Assembly: GCA_032622095.1 (NCBI GenBank)
Contig: CP136062.1
Coordinates: 152,142,875-152,206,874, forward strand
Source: Siphonodentalium dalli
Taxonomy: Eukaryota > Mollusca > Scaphopoda > Gadilida > Siphonodentaliidae
Direction: 5' to 3'
Length of the DNA stretch: 64,000 bases
Shown: positions 51,111 to 63,339 of the stretch, piece by piece
Layout of the letters: the number at the start of each line of letters is the position of its first letter
Position numbering within the stretch: the first letter of the stretch is position 1
Position numbers and translations under genes: made by a program
Notes under the pieces: model-generated
Told to the model about the DNA's origin: nothing
The model's database searches: none
The model's input: only the letters and a program-made list of their open reading frames with translations

Positions 51111-53320
51111 TTTGATAGATCACATATATACGTGTACACTCTGGTCGATGAGGAGTTTCGCACTATATAACCATGTGCACATGGATTATACACTAGTCTG
51201 ATTTAATGCATGGGGCTGCTTAAACTATTTATCAAAGCCAACATCACATCAGACGCAGATAATGCATGTTTGGTCTCGGATGGCATTTTATTAATAAAAA
51301 TGTATTCTCTTTCCCGACCATGACGAAATAGGATATGTGCAAAACTCCTTACATTGTCATGACAAACTGGAAACGAAGCTGTGTGCAAATAAACTTAACC
51401 CCATCACAGTGTGGCTTCCGGGATTACGGTTGAGTCCAGACTGTTGTATACACAGGGAAGTGGCTAGATGGTACCAAAACGTCTCCTGAAATTTCTAAAT
51501 TTCCAACTGCACCCTCCCGTTGAACCAGACAAAATCACAGGTTCGAAGAATTCCATTTTCACACACCCATTGGGTTGGAACTTTTCCAACTGTAACCTCA
51601 AGCTTTCTGTTACTGTCGGAAATTTAAAACCTTACACCACGCTAAGGCTGGACAATTTCCAACTGATGGACATTTCAGAACAACATTTTGACCAAAAAAA
51701 AGTAGAAACGTATGGTACTCTAAAAACAACAATTCCGCATTAATGGTTGGTAAATTAAACTATGAGAACAATTTAAACCTATATGTGGTGTAAAATTTCT
51801 AACTCATGTCGTGTCAGGCTTGACATTTTCAACTTTTGAATTTTTTTACCAAAGTTGTGGGGTAGATAATCCTCATCCCCTTCCCAATGTCGCCACTTAC
51901 ATGTATATACTCAGACTGATAGCAGCCAATTGGGCTTCTCAATCTTGCTTCGCTCTCAGTAAACGCAAGACAAATAACCCAGTCTAGGTGATACGGGAGA
52001 TTTCATACCGACGACGCAATCAGACAACCGCGAGAGTATGCTGACAGAGAAGCAAGCCGCATTGTGTGCCGTAATTGAATTCGAAGGTCTTTCACAGTGA
52101 GCGTTTATTTGGTGATTTTCGTGTGATTGGCATACATTGACAAACACAGCCCGATAACTGCGCTTCGCTCAGTAACAATCAATGGTTAGACTTTATTGAA
52201 TTGGATGTATACTATACAGCCTGGATTCCACTGGATTATGTGGGGCAACAAAGAAGAGGATTCAGCCAATATGTTTTTATTGGAATCGGATCTCAGCCCA
52301 GAAGCTTTATCGTATGTTGAGATATTGGTTCTGGTGGTATCCTAATGTAAGGCATTACGCCATAATCCACTGAAGATGAACTATTTGTTGTTCAGTTGTT
52401 ACGCTACATCTACATTATGGACTTTCCTAACCAATTTTCAACCCATAATTGATGGAGTCAAAATCAAGGATTTATGCTCAATTGTATTAGTAATCAAAGC
52501 ATTGATGCAACATTTTAAGAGTATAATTCATGGTGGAATATATAAATAGAAATATAAAATGTGAAATTAATAGGAAGTAATTTTTATCAAAGAACGCTTG
52601 ATAAATATGAATATTATTGTTCATCATTCTTCACAGTGTTCAGTACACATTGCCATATATTTTCTTAGATATCGACTTTGTTTGTTGAATTTGGGTTCGA
52701 AAGAATAGATTTTAAAAACCTCTATAAATTTTACATTTAGTATTTGTAACATAATTCACCACATGAATTATACTCCTAAAATTCTGCCTCAATGGGTTTG
52801 GTTACTGTGATTACTAATAAAAGTGGAGATAATCCTTTATTTTGACCCCATCAAATGTGGTGGTAATGGGGTTAGCAAAGTCCTTAATATTCGGCCTCCA
52901 TAAGCCACACAGCAATGTCGAAGCTGGTTCGATTCACGATAAGATTATATTTGTTATTCGTTCAAAGGGACGGTGACCTAATTAGTATATATCTAGATCA
53001 ATTTGTCGGTAATTATCGATGAATTCTGCGTAAGATGAATTGATTCCCATTGAATTTAACCGTCTGCGAATATTCCAGATTCGATTTGATATCGACATCG
53101 GCTTTCTGGTTCTATAGCGGATTTTGAAACTGCAGAAGACTGCCGATTTGCAGGGCCCTAGTCCGTGCACCTGGGACACTATCGACCTCTGGCATTTGAA
53201 ATACAGAGAACAAAATGTGTATAATGTCAACCAGTTTTTTTTATCCCTGTGGCGTCATGAACAAACTGCCTAAAAGTAAAAATTGCGTCCAGAATATACG
53301 CCTTATCGGTGCACTTCTTT
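51111..53320. other. No gene recognised
   Basis: 51,450-51,680 is the CAGGGA(C/A)GTGGCTAG repeat. The ~52,300-52,800 stretch is AT-rich, with a loose inverted relation between GGCATTACGCCATAATCCAC and later sequence. No splice-bounded frame was found. Confidence 0.4.
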
Positions 53321-53321
53321 A

Positions 53322-53628
53322 GCCTAACTGTTATCCGTACACACCTTTAACCTAATCGCAACTTCTCGGATTATCGTTCTTGGGAAAATAGTCCGATTGA
53401 CCTTTAACCTAACCGTTATTGGTACACATCTTTAACCTAACCGTTATTGGTACACATCTTTAACCTAACCGTTATTGGTACACATCTTTAGCCTAACCGT
53501 TATTGGTACACATCTTTAGCCTAACCGTTATTGGTACACATCTTTAGCCTAACCGTTATCCGTACACTTCTTTAGCCTAACCGTTATTGATACACATCTT
53601 TAGCCTAACCGTTATTGGTACACAACTT
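53322..53628. repeat. 28-bp minisatellite, about 9-10 copies
   Basis: The unit CTAACCGTTATTGGTACACA TCTTTAGC is uniform in the middle and degenerate at the left. Confidence 0.93.
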
Positions 53629-54966
53629 CGGCCTTCGAAGTGCGGATGTTCCCACATTGTGGATACTTTAATTTGCAACCATTTTATTTATAAGTGGATG
53701 CTGGCCAGACTTCTTACGAATATTGTAACCGAGCCCACAGTTGGTGCTATACATGCATACTGACAGAGGGGCGTCACAATGCGGTGTGTTTAAACGCCCC
53801 TGTGGTGTATACGGGTGATTTTAATGACAATAACTGTGCGGGCCGTCATAGAAACCCACCCACCCACGCACGGACGGGGGTTGCGGCCAAACAGAAGTGC
53901 CGCTATTAACCCTCAAAATGCCGCCCTCGCCGAATATGTTTGCAGCGAATGAAGCTAAGTGGCTGGACCGCCCATGTGGTGTCTAGGGGTGATTTTAGTG
54001 GCTGGTCCGGGCAGTGTTTAGTCACACCCTCGCAATGGGATTGCACCAGCTGGCCGTTATGTGCTTTGCAACAATCACATTAAGTTTAGCAGAACGAGAA
54101 ACGTAAAACTAACTCGCCGTATATTTACCCGCTTATTGATTGCAGTACGTAATATGTGGGTGACAAGATGAAAGGGAAGTATAATTATTGCTATTACCAT
54201 GTTAAAGGAGAAGCTAATGTATTTGTTAGGTACCAATTTATACGCACTCTATGGGCACAATTACAGTCACACAAACTCTGATTTTCTCATTTGAGGGAGC
54301 TCAGTATAGTAATTTTTGAAAGGTTTATTACGACCAGATTGAAACGTATAATTTCGGAAGATTGAGTCATCAAACAGCAAACAATATATCGATACATATG
54401 CACGCGACCACAGGGACGTGGCGACAGGGGGATTTGGGGTGTGGTGAAAATTTTCAAAAGTTGAAAATTTCATGCCTCACACAACATTAGTAGGAAATTT
54501 GACACCACGGGTTGAAATTGTTCTCATTGTTTCAATTTGTTTATTTGTTTTTTCTCTTAACTCAAAAGTACATGGGTATTGAGACATTTAACATATTTAC
54601 ATGGTATATAATTATATACATTATATACATGGGGGCAAGCGGGATTTTTGCAATATGTACCATGCACACATGCCGTATATAATTATACAACAACGATAAA
54701 TTTCTTTCTCTGTCTAACTAATACTGTTATATAATATTCTACGCTAAATACGGTAGCTTAAATGTTCTCTCGGTTTTAGTACTGTCTGTCCGGGGTAGAT
54801 TCAGTTGTCTCCATCGGAGTTGCTCCGTTTTGGGCATTCGAATACAATCATGGATTCGTGAAAATATCTAAAATTCGAGGTATGTGTTTTCTCCCAGATA
54901 ATCGCATTAAATCATTTTACCTGTTCTCGTGGTAATCTCAACAATTATGAATTGGTGGGTTGTAAG
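53629..54966. other. No gene recognised
   Basis: CACCCACCCACGCACGG near 53,865; the CAGGGACGTGGC repeat at 54,410. Nothing else supported. Confidence 0.4.
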
Positions 54967-55278
54967 TTACATTGATTTATGCGAAGTTCGGCGGGGGGGG
55001 GGGGGGCGGAAAAAAACTGCGGGACACAACGTACCACTGTCTTGGTTTACATGTGATATTGACCCATTAACCCTCTTAATAATGCCGACTATGTCAGTGT
55101 CTACCAGTCGAATGCAGAATTCTACCCTGCGATCGCTTATCTGGCAAAGTTTTACTGCAGAACTATCCCATGTATTAAACAATTTCTCCTCCAATGGTAT
55201 CAGAAAACAGTTATATGCTGGTATCTCACTCATCTCATTTGCATCTTTTTCAAAGTCGAGGTAATTACTAGTTGTCAT
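54967..55278 (-). CDS. Open frame of 103 aa, uncertain
   Basis: The frame from the ATG at 55278 is protein-like for its first ~75 residues (YLDFEKDANEMSEIPAYNCF, then LVDTDIVGIIKRVNGSIS), with an A-rich context before the ATG. It then runs into the G/C tract at ~54,993-55,006 and ends. It could be a host exon or an old retroposed fragment. The opposite strand is also open, which weakens the case. Confidence 0.25.
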   Translation of the reverse strand: MTTSNYLDFEKDANEMSEIPAYNCFLIPLEEKLFNTWDSSAVKLCQISDRRVEFCIRLVDTDIVGIIKRVNGSISHVNQDSGTLCPAVFFRPPPPRRTSHKSM

Positions 55279-55650
55279 TTTTTAAAGTGCATACAAAGCG
55301 TTGCGATCACCAATATACATGTTTGTACATGTCATGACATCACGAGGTACAAATCTGCATTCTACTGGTAGACAATGACCATTTTAGTCATAATAATCTA
55401 AACTAAGTTACCAAGAACCTTCTCGTGAATTGTATGCTCCGGTGTTTTTTTCGGTTTCCGGTCAAACCGAGTTGTTGTCCGGGAGGGGTAGATTTGATTT
55501 TTCTGGGGGGGGGGGGGGGGGGGCAAATGGTCAGTGGAAAAAACTGCAGTTTTTGCTGTTGGGGGGGGGGGGGGAGGGTACCCAAACCGAAGAAAACAGT
55601 TTTTTCCACCCTGTGTCTGCAGTTTTTTTTCCGCCCCCCCCCCCCCCCGT
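54990..55650. repeat. Cluster of four long G/C homopolymers
   Basis: G runs at ~54,993, ~55,505 and ~55,561 and a C run at ~55,634, each more than 12 nt. Each is near a (C)TGCAGTTTTTTCC or GGAAAAAACTGC segment, so the tracts sit in related sequence in both orientations. Confidence 0.8.
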
Positions 55651-56320
55651 GAGTTCGGCTTGATTTTCCAACAAGTACTTAGGAAAAGAGGTTATTCCCG
55701 AGTGAAGCGAAATTGGCCGAGTCATTGGGGATGTGTGACACTGCTGCCACTTAGTGTACTGAGGATGCATAGCGACATTGTGGATCAATCATTGGAATTA
55801 ATGAGACCATCAGCACATCTATGACTTCCACTGCACAAAAAGGAGCAGAGTCGGTATGAAGAGGAAATTATTGTCGAGTCGTTAAGAATGTAGTGTCACA
55901 TTCATCCTGAGCCTACCGTTGTTTTTGGTACCGTCTACGGTATTCGTGCTAAGTGCTAATGTTCCATTTATTTTAATGAATGATACAAACAACGCATTCA
56001 CAGTTTCAAATTGGCAGTAGTGTCACCAGTTCTGGTTAAAACACAGACTCGACAGCTATGCAGTACTGAGTCTGGAGTATTTGGGGGGATTTCCATTACC
56101 ACCAGCATACTTACCTCAGTGTTCCCCAATCACAACATCTATCAGCAAATCAATGTGTCCTATCAGGCGATGGTCGGAATGCCATTACAGGGGTAGATTC
56201 GTTACAACGCGCTATAAACATTGTCACATTGTTATACTACATGCATTCAATGCAGCAATTAAAGTTGAAGTGCACTATTGCACTAGGAATAGCTTTTTAC
56301 GAGAAAGATAATGGTCGGGG
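55651..56320. other. No gene recognised
   Basis: Nothing supported beyond unremarkable short open frames. Confidence 0.4.
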
Positions 56321-57900
56321 TTAGAATTTTCTAAAGTGACGCCGTTATTGTCAGGGGCAGAAAAGGGGGAGGGGCAGAAAAAAAAATTGTCGCCGATTGC
56401 CACAAAACTTATATATAATCATCCCCATAATATGAGGAATCTAATGGCGTGGTTTTAATATGGCAAAAGTCGCGCCGTTCGCGTCAGGGGTGACAGGAAG
56501 GGGGGCGGGCATATTTTTTTTCTGTCGCCGATTGCCACGAAGCTTACATATAATCATCCCCATGATATGAAGAATCCAACGGTGTGGTTTAAATATGTCA
56601 AAAGTTGCGTCGTTTGAGTCAGGGATGAACGGAAGGGGAGAGGGGCACCAAAATTGATAACATTTTAGCGCCGATTTCCACCAAATTGATATATATTCTT
56701 CTTCATGATACAAGGAATCTAATTGTGCGATTTAACAACGCCAAATTGTTGTTTTTGGATGCGAGATTGGGAGGGGTGGGCACTCAATTTGATAATACAA
56801 CTAAGTCGCCAATTGCCACCACACTTATACAAAATCATCCCCATGGTATGAGGAGTCTAATGGTGTGGCTTTTATCTGTCAAATGTGGCCTTGTTCGAGT
56901 CAGGGTTGCATTGAAAGGGACAGGGGCACCAAAATTGATGCACAATTTGTTTTTAGCGCCAATTTCCGCCAAATTGATACACGTTCTTATCCATGATACG
57001 AGGAATCTAATCGTGATTTAAAGACGCCATAGTGGTGCTGTTTGGGTGAGAGATGGAGAGGGGAGGTATTGGCACCAAATTTGATAAAAAAATTGTTTAG
57101 TCGCCGATTATCACCAAACTTATAAACAATCATCTCCATGATATCAGGAGTGTAATCGTGTGGTTTAAGGATGTCACAAGTGGGGCCATTCGAGTCAGTG
57201 GTGTATAGAGATGAGAGGGACACAAAAAATTATATCTATATTTTTAGTGCCGATTTCCACCAGATTGATACATATTCCTCTCCGTGATACGAGGAATCTT
57301 ATCGTGTGGTTTAGATACACCAAATTGGTGCCCTATGGGCGAGAGATATGGGCACCTTAAATTTTATACGAATGTGTATACTCGCCAATTTTCACCAATT
57401 TCATATATATGCATCTCTAATCTCTAATGAGTCTTAGTGTGTGCAGCTTGAGTCCGAACTAGGGACGGGATTGTCACCAAAACTGATACAAAATATTTTT
57501 AGTACCAATTACCATCAAATTCAGACACGTTCTTCTCAAATGATACAAGAAATAAAATCGTGCTGTCTGTCTGTCTTTTTGTCTGTCTGTGTGCGTTCTA
57601 TATATAACTTCACGCGGTACAATCGAAATGGCACCAAGGCGTTCTAAGAGGGGTAACTTTTTACAAGGAAGATAATGGTGCGGGTAAAATTTTTCTAAAA
57701 TGACGCTGTTGGTGGGAGGGGAAATTAAAAAAAATATGGTGAAATAGTTTTGTCGCTGATTTCCACCAAACGAATACATAATCACCTTCGCAATATGGCG
57801 TTGTTCGAGTCAGCGTTACATCAACAATTGATTTAATAAACCAAATTCCACCAAATTCATACACTTTTTTCTCTAATGATATACCATGAATTAAATCACA
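56321..57900. repeat. Degenerate tandem repeat, period ~135-150 bp, about 10-11 units
   Basis: Each unit has the core TCGCCGATT(G/T)CCACCA, then ACTTATA, AATCATC, CATGATA and GAGGAATCTAAT, with a G-rich A-rich block before it. Units are strongly diverged, suggesting an old array. No coding capacity. Confidence 0.75.
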
Positions 57901-58967
57901 TTTGGTGTCCTTTGCGTCACGGATGGCGAGCGGATATGCACTATCATTGATAAGATTGCTATTCGCCGATATCCACATATTAGTTATATACAGTCACCAG
58001 GCCATCTCCATATCATTTTAAGTAGTTGGGCGTTCACATTTCACAATCCCGACATATTGTGACCCATATAAGTCACTTGAACAATTATATCTTCTTAACA
58101 GTCATATTTATATGGGAATGGCAATCAAGGCATTCACACAATGAGCTAGCAAAAAGAGCTGATAACTAGAAGAAGCATTAAACGTATATTTATCATTCTA
58201 TTGAAGAGATACATATATTCGTGCAAACTGAGAGACCTCGAACCATCAGAGGATTGCATATATATAATACATTTTTTTAGTCTGTTCCATTCAATACAGT
58301 TTCCACAAAAAGTTACAATTTGTCAAGAGATATGGAAGGCCTGTTCAAAAATAGTGGTCACAGTGTGCAGTCAAGTATAGTTTCTTCGTAAAAATGCAGT
58401 TAGTAGCACAAGACTTTTCAGGATCCTACCAATACTGACATCTGACAAGGGTTTTACAACAGACTCATCGACTCACACAAACAACTCAAAATCTCGCTCT
58501 GTGCCTGGCACATGTAGCTGATATATGTGCGCGGCAACATTTCGTTTAAACTAAGAATATTTAGCCAATATATAGCACCATGAACAGAGGAGCACCTGGA
58601 AATTTCTTTGAAACATCTGTATCTTCATGGAGATATGATAGCCAGGTCTTAGTCCAACCCACTATATTGATTGATACATCTCAATATGTAAAACCCAATT
58701 CTCATCTTTTATCGAACTAATGTGTTTATGATGTTCATGTATCATATTATAACGTCTAATGTATACGCAGTTGTAAATAAATAAATACTTCATTATTGGT
58801 GGAACGGATTAATCGCGATAAACAGAATGGTTAGCCCCTACTTATATTCCATGACTGTAATAATCATGTTTTGTGATGCTATTTGAATATACAATTTATG
58901 AGAAAATGTATAACACTTTAAGCAAGAGCATTCTCTATTCCCAACACATATCCACATAATACATTAA
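57901..58967. other. AT-rich, possibly the body of a Helitron
   Basis: No gene. The Helitron terminus just after it means part of this stretch may be Helitron DNA; I could not find the 5' TC end. Confidence 0.3.
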
Positions 58968-58996
58968 CCTGGGCAACGCCGGGTAACCCTGCTAGT
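58968..58996 (+). mobile_element. Helitron-type 3' terminus
   Basis: A GC-rich hairpin (CCTGGGCAACGCCGGG, 58968-58983) is followed 8 nt later by CTAG (58992-58995) and a T. This is the hairpin plus CTRR ending, before the T of the AT target, that defines Helitron 3' ends in animals. Confidence 0.55.
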
Positions 58997-59179
58997 CTTC
59001 AATATGTGCAGTGTCAGCTAAGAAGAAACTAAGTTAATAGAATTACGTCCCTTTTGATTTACATGGTATCTCGAATACGAGTTTAAACAAAATCCTCATG
59101 CGCGATTGGCGTATATATATACTATATCAAATTAATTTACAAGTTCAAGATATATAATACACATGGCATGCATATATGT

Positions 59180-62100
59180 GGGTGTTTCATAGTCTGAAAT
59201 GCGTTCGTGTGCAGACAATGGCGGGACGTTGTGGCGGCTATTTGCCACAGCAGAATGAGGTTCCTCAGAGGGTGAATTTAGTTTTTACTAGCCCGCTATG
59301 CGGGATAGTGTCACTAAATTCACCTTCTGATGACCCCTTTCTGCAAATGACAGGCACCTTATTCTCAGGCCTGACGAAGATAGCTGGAGTACAGTTATAT
59401 AACTCTTTATAGAGTTTCCCGTCTGGAATGAAGCGACCGCATGAATGAATTGTGAGAGTATGAAAGCAAAATTGGAAGTCAACAAAACATATGCAAGGCA
59501 AAGTTTTCGTTTCGAAAAGATCAAGAGTACTTCCACTAAGTCCATGCTATACTATGTGTTGGTACGTTCGCGGTTATTGATCAGGAACCAGTCTATTCAA
59601 CTAGCGACATTGAAAGAGGGACAACAAAAAAATGCAATACAATATTGACATGCAGACGACAGTTTAGATGAGAAATATTCATTAACTCACTTGTATCTAC
59701 TTGTTCGTCCATTATGTACAATGAATATAACCCGCTCTTTTGGTTAATTTTGGTTTAAAAACAAAATCGTATATAGTACAGTATCATTTATCACGACCCT
59801 ACCTTTTTTGTTGAGTTCTATAACCAAAAAGTAGTGCATTTACCCTAGCTAACCCTGTTCTTATTGGCTGCTACTATAACAATCTTATTAGTGCCACGTT
59901 TATCACGCCCCCACTCTATTGTGTGTGTGTGGCATCCTTATAACGTTTAGAATCATTAGAATGTCTGACATTTGCGGAATGAGGTCCCAATAAGTTGAAT
60001 TTAGTGACGCTTTACTGCATGTACATATCGGGCTAGTCATAACCAAAACCACCCATTGTGAAACTTTTTCTTCTGCAAAATAGCGGATAGAAACTGAATA
60101 GAAGAGAACAAGTAACTAAACATTGTTAATTTGAGAGTTCATCGAAGATGGGGCTCAATTAAGCAGATTGAGGTCTCCATGGGGTGAATTTGGTGACAGT
60201 GTATACTGCATGTATACTGCTGATTTTCTCGTTTGATGAATGATTCTCGGAAGCTCACCCGATCAATGCGATCAATCAGATCGAAATGACTTTCTCTAAA
60301 ACGTAAACAACAAAAACCAAACACCACGCGATTCTATTCGAGAACCAACGTAGCGATATAAAGTGTGATGTAGTGCCTACACCATCTGTCGGAAGTGTCC
60401 GTGATATGCCAATTTTTTGTATTCTCCTCTCTGATAAAAGTATTGAAAGTACAGCTAGATAAATCATCTCCTTGTCAGAACTATAATAGAGTTATCATCC
60501 TTGTCAGAAGCGGCCACATGAATTTCGTTTGCTCATATGTGATAACTGATGCAAGAAGAGTTCAGACAACAAGATGCAAGGCAAAACTTTCGTTTAGAAA
60601 ATTCAAGGAGTACTTCCATGTTACTATATACGTTTCTGTACTTTCGCAGTTACTGACCAAGAACAAGTATACCCAACTCAAGAAAGCTGCGACAGGGGGT
60701 GTGGGAGTTTGGGGTTGCCACCTGACCACGCCCAGCTTTAGTTTTCAACAGTTAACAATTTCATGCTTGACAAAACATTAGTGGAAATTTCATACCAAAA
60801 GGTGGTTGTATTTGTTCTAATCGTTTGTCATTTGTGGTATTGTTACGCCTGAATCCAATAGTGGACAATTATTTCATTGTTTATCTACATTGGTTTGACA
60901 ATATCAGATGTGTGGTTCTTTTCTATATTATTCGCGTTAGGTTCGTTTCTTTGTTAGATTAGGCTTTCTCGCAATTCCAACCTTTTCTTTGTATTAATCA
61001 GCTGGCTTTTCATTTACAACTTGTCAATTCTTGCCCAAGCGGTGCTCATTAATTACCATTCATCGCACGTATTCTAAGCTTTACTTTTAATAATTACTTA
61101 TTTGTCAAACTGTTAATGCCACTGTGGTGATCGGATATTTTATAATGCAAATATGTTAATAGAATCCACCGTCGTTAATTCACACCTGTGCATGCTTTGT
61201 ATATAAGAATTTGTAAAACTGTGTTATGTCACTTTGTTCCGGAACTCCACCGTTCAGTCACTTCCACGTATTATAACCGGAGTTCCGATTGTTGTGTGGA
61301 CCGCTTCCAACTATACCGGAATGTCCGCATGTTTCTATTGTAAAAATAAACGCTTTTTCTCCAGAACGACTCCACATTCTTACAATACCAAAATCAGCTC
61401 TACCAATCATTCCAACCAGCTTTAGTGAAGACTTTGTTGTTTTGGATTAAAGTCTAATATTTTCCTATTTTCGGTCAAAGTATTTAAAGACATATTATGT
61501 TCTTGTTCGGGTGCGTGAAACTTATAAGTTAGAATTCGGTTGCTATGCCAACTTGAGATAGACCGTACCACTCCATAGAAAACATCGTCCGAACTACGCT
61601 AAATTGTAAATATTTACTACTTGAATCGGGACGCATCTATCGGCGATAAACTAACGAAAACATTTCTCGATCTTCAGTCACTGCATTTAATTAATATATA
61701 AGATTGACGATGTGTGTTGTCAATTTAGATATAATATTTGTAAAAATATCAACTTTGAACAATATTATTCTCCATTTCTATTTGATATACCGGAGTGTTT
61801 CACAACCATTTAACTGAAATGATCCTGACCCTCCTTCTTATAGTGCAGTGTAGAAGTGCTCGTGTTCTCGTTTGATGAATGATTCTCGGATGCACTAACG
61901 ACATGTCAGGTCAATGCGATCGATCAGAACAAAGTGACTTTCTCTAAAACGTCTACAACAACAAAGAATTAAACCACGCAATACCATTCGAGAACCAACG
62001 TGGCGAGATAAAGTCTGATGTACTGCTGCCATCTGTCAAAAGACTCCGTGATATATGATATATCGCATGCTCCATTTTGCGCTCCGTCTGAATAACATAC

Positions 62101-62560
62101 AGTGATAGTACTCATATAGAGTTCTTCCCCTGCAGAAGCGACCGTGTGAATGCAATTTGTTCATAACGGATATGCATGTCAAAGAAGAGTTCCGAAAACA
62201 AGATACTGTAATGCCCTAAATAATCGACTCTTTAACTACAGCAGAATTATGGGTAATTTTTCAGGATTTTGTCGGAAATATGGCTTGTTGCCATTCATCG
62301 GAAAGCTCTCGGTCAGAGCTTTCCGATGAATGGCAACAAGCCATATTTCCGACTAAATCCTGAAAAATTACCCATAATGCTGCTGTGGTTAAAGAGTCGA
62401 TTATTTAGGGCATTAATGTATAATGCATTTTGTTTTCGCTTCGAAAAGCCCAAGAGTACTACCGGGAGTTTTTCATGGATACAGTACCAAACAGAACAAA
62501 TGGTATATTGAGGCGCGTCTTTATCGCGATATTTTCGAAGAACACATATATCTATATAGA
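59180..62560. repeat. Three diverged copies of a host repeat
   Basis: Recurring pieces: GAATGAGGT..C and GGTGAATTTAGT (59,250; 59,990; 60,165), CTCGTTTGATGAATGATTCTCGG (60,226; 61,870), ATTCGAGAACCAACGT (60,337; 61,989), and TTTCG(T/C)TTCGAAAAG..CAAGAGTACT (59,505; 60,585; 62,436). No gene is evident; short open frames differ between copies. Confidence 0.65.
62210..62415. mobile_element. TA-flanked foldback MITE, arms ~95 bp
   Basis: Flanked by TA, with ATGCCCTAAATAATCGACTC at the left inverted at the right and almost perfect arms around GAGCTCTC..GTCAGAGC-like centre (62,310-62,320). It interrupts the dispersed repeat exactly within CAAGATACTG / ATGTATAATGC, so it is younger than that repeat. 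Confidence 0.8.
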
Positions 62561-62765
62561 CGATCTCGCTCGTGAAGAACACATATATCTATATAGACGA
62601 TCTCGCTCGTGAAGAACACATATATCTATATAGACGATCTCGCTCGTGAAGAACACATATCTATATAGACGATCTCGCTCGTGAAGCTTAGAGCACATAT
62701 ATAGACGATCCCACTCGTCAAGAACACCACACATATATCTACATTGATCATCTCGCTCGTGATTG
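62560..62765. repeat. 37-bp minisatellite, about 5-6 copies
   Basis: The unit contains GAAGAACACATATATCTATA, TAGACGATCTCGCTCGT; later copies are shortened. It lies inside the second copy of the 30.4-kb dispersed repeat. Confidence 0.9.
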
Positions 62766-63339
62766 ATATGCTGTATAAACATTGCGAACGGAGCGTTTTA
62801 ACCGTCGTTCAAGCAACATGTTGCCACAAGCCGATTTTACGATTTTTATTAAGAGCAATATTAAGTTCGAATTATCGCAACAATGTCGCAAGCGGCGCGC
62901 TTATAATCGTCCCACTTGCAAAAAAAGCTGGATATTGGGCGGGAAAATAGCGCGATTAATATACAAATTCTTCTGACTTGTACTGTACGTTGATGTACAT
63001 TATAATATACACGTGGAATTTACTACCATTGTATTTTTACAATTACAGATGTTTTGGGAACAAATCTATAAACCTGACCACCACAAAAGTGGTAACTGGG
63101 CTGCCATACTTAATCGTCCCGCTGCGCCATATGACCATATATCGACTGAAAGCGACATTTGATGGGCAAAACTGATGACAGTCAGAAATCTCAACACCAA
63201 CCTTTAGCTGAAACATTATGTGGGTGGTACCAGAATCTGATGTTAAGCCTCTGTGGTATAACGAAACAAATAGCTATGATGAATAACTCAATATTGCAAT
63301 ATTACCTCGGGATTCTAGAAAGGGCCAATAGAGTACCCA
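62766..63339. repeat. End of the 30.4-kb repeat family, then unassigned DNA
   Basis: Similarity to 30,625-30,860 continues to ~62,975. 62,976-63,339 has no supported feature. Confidence 0.55.
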
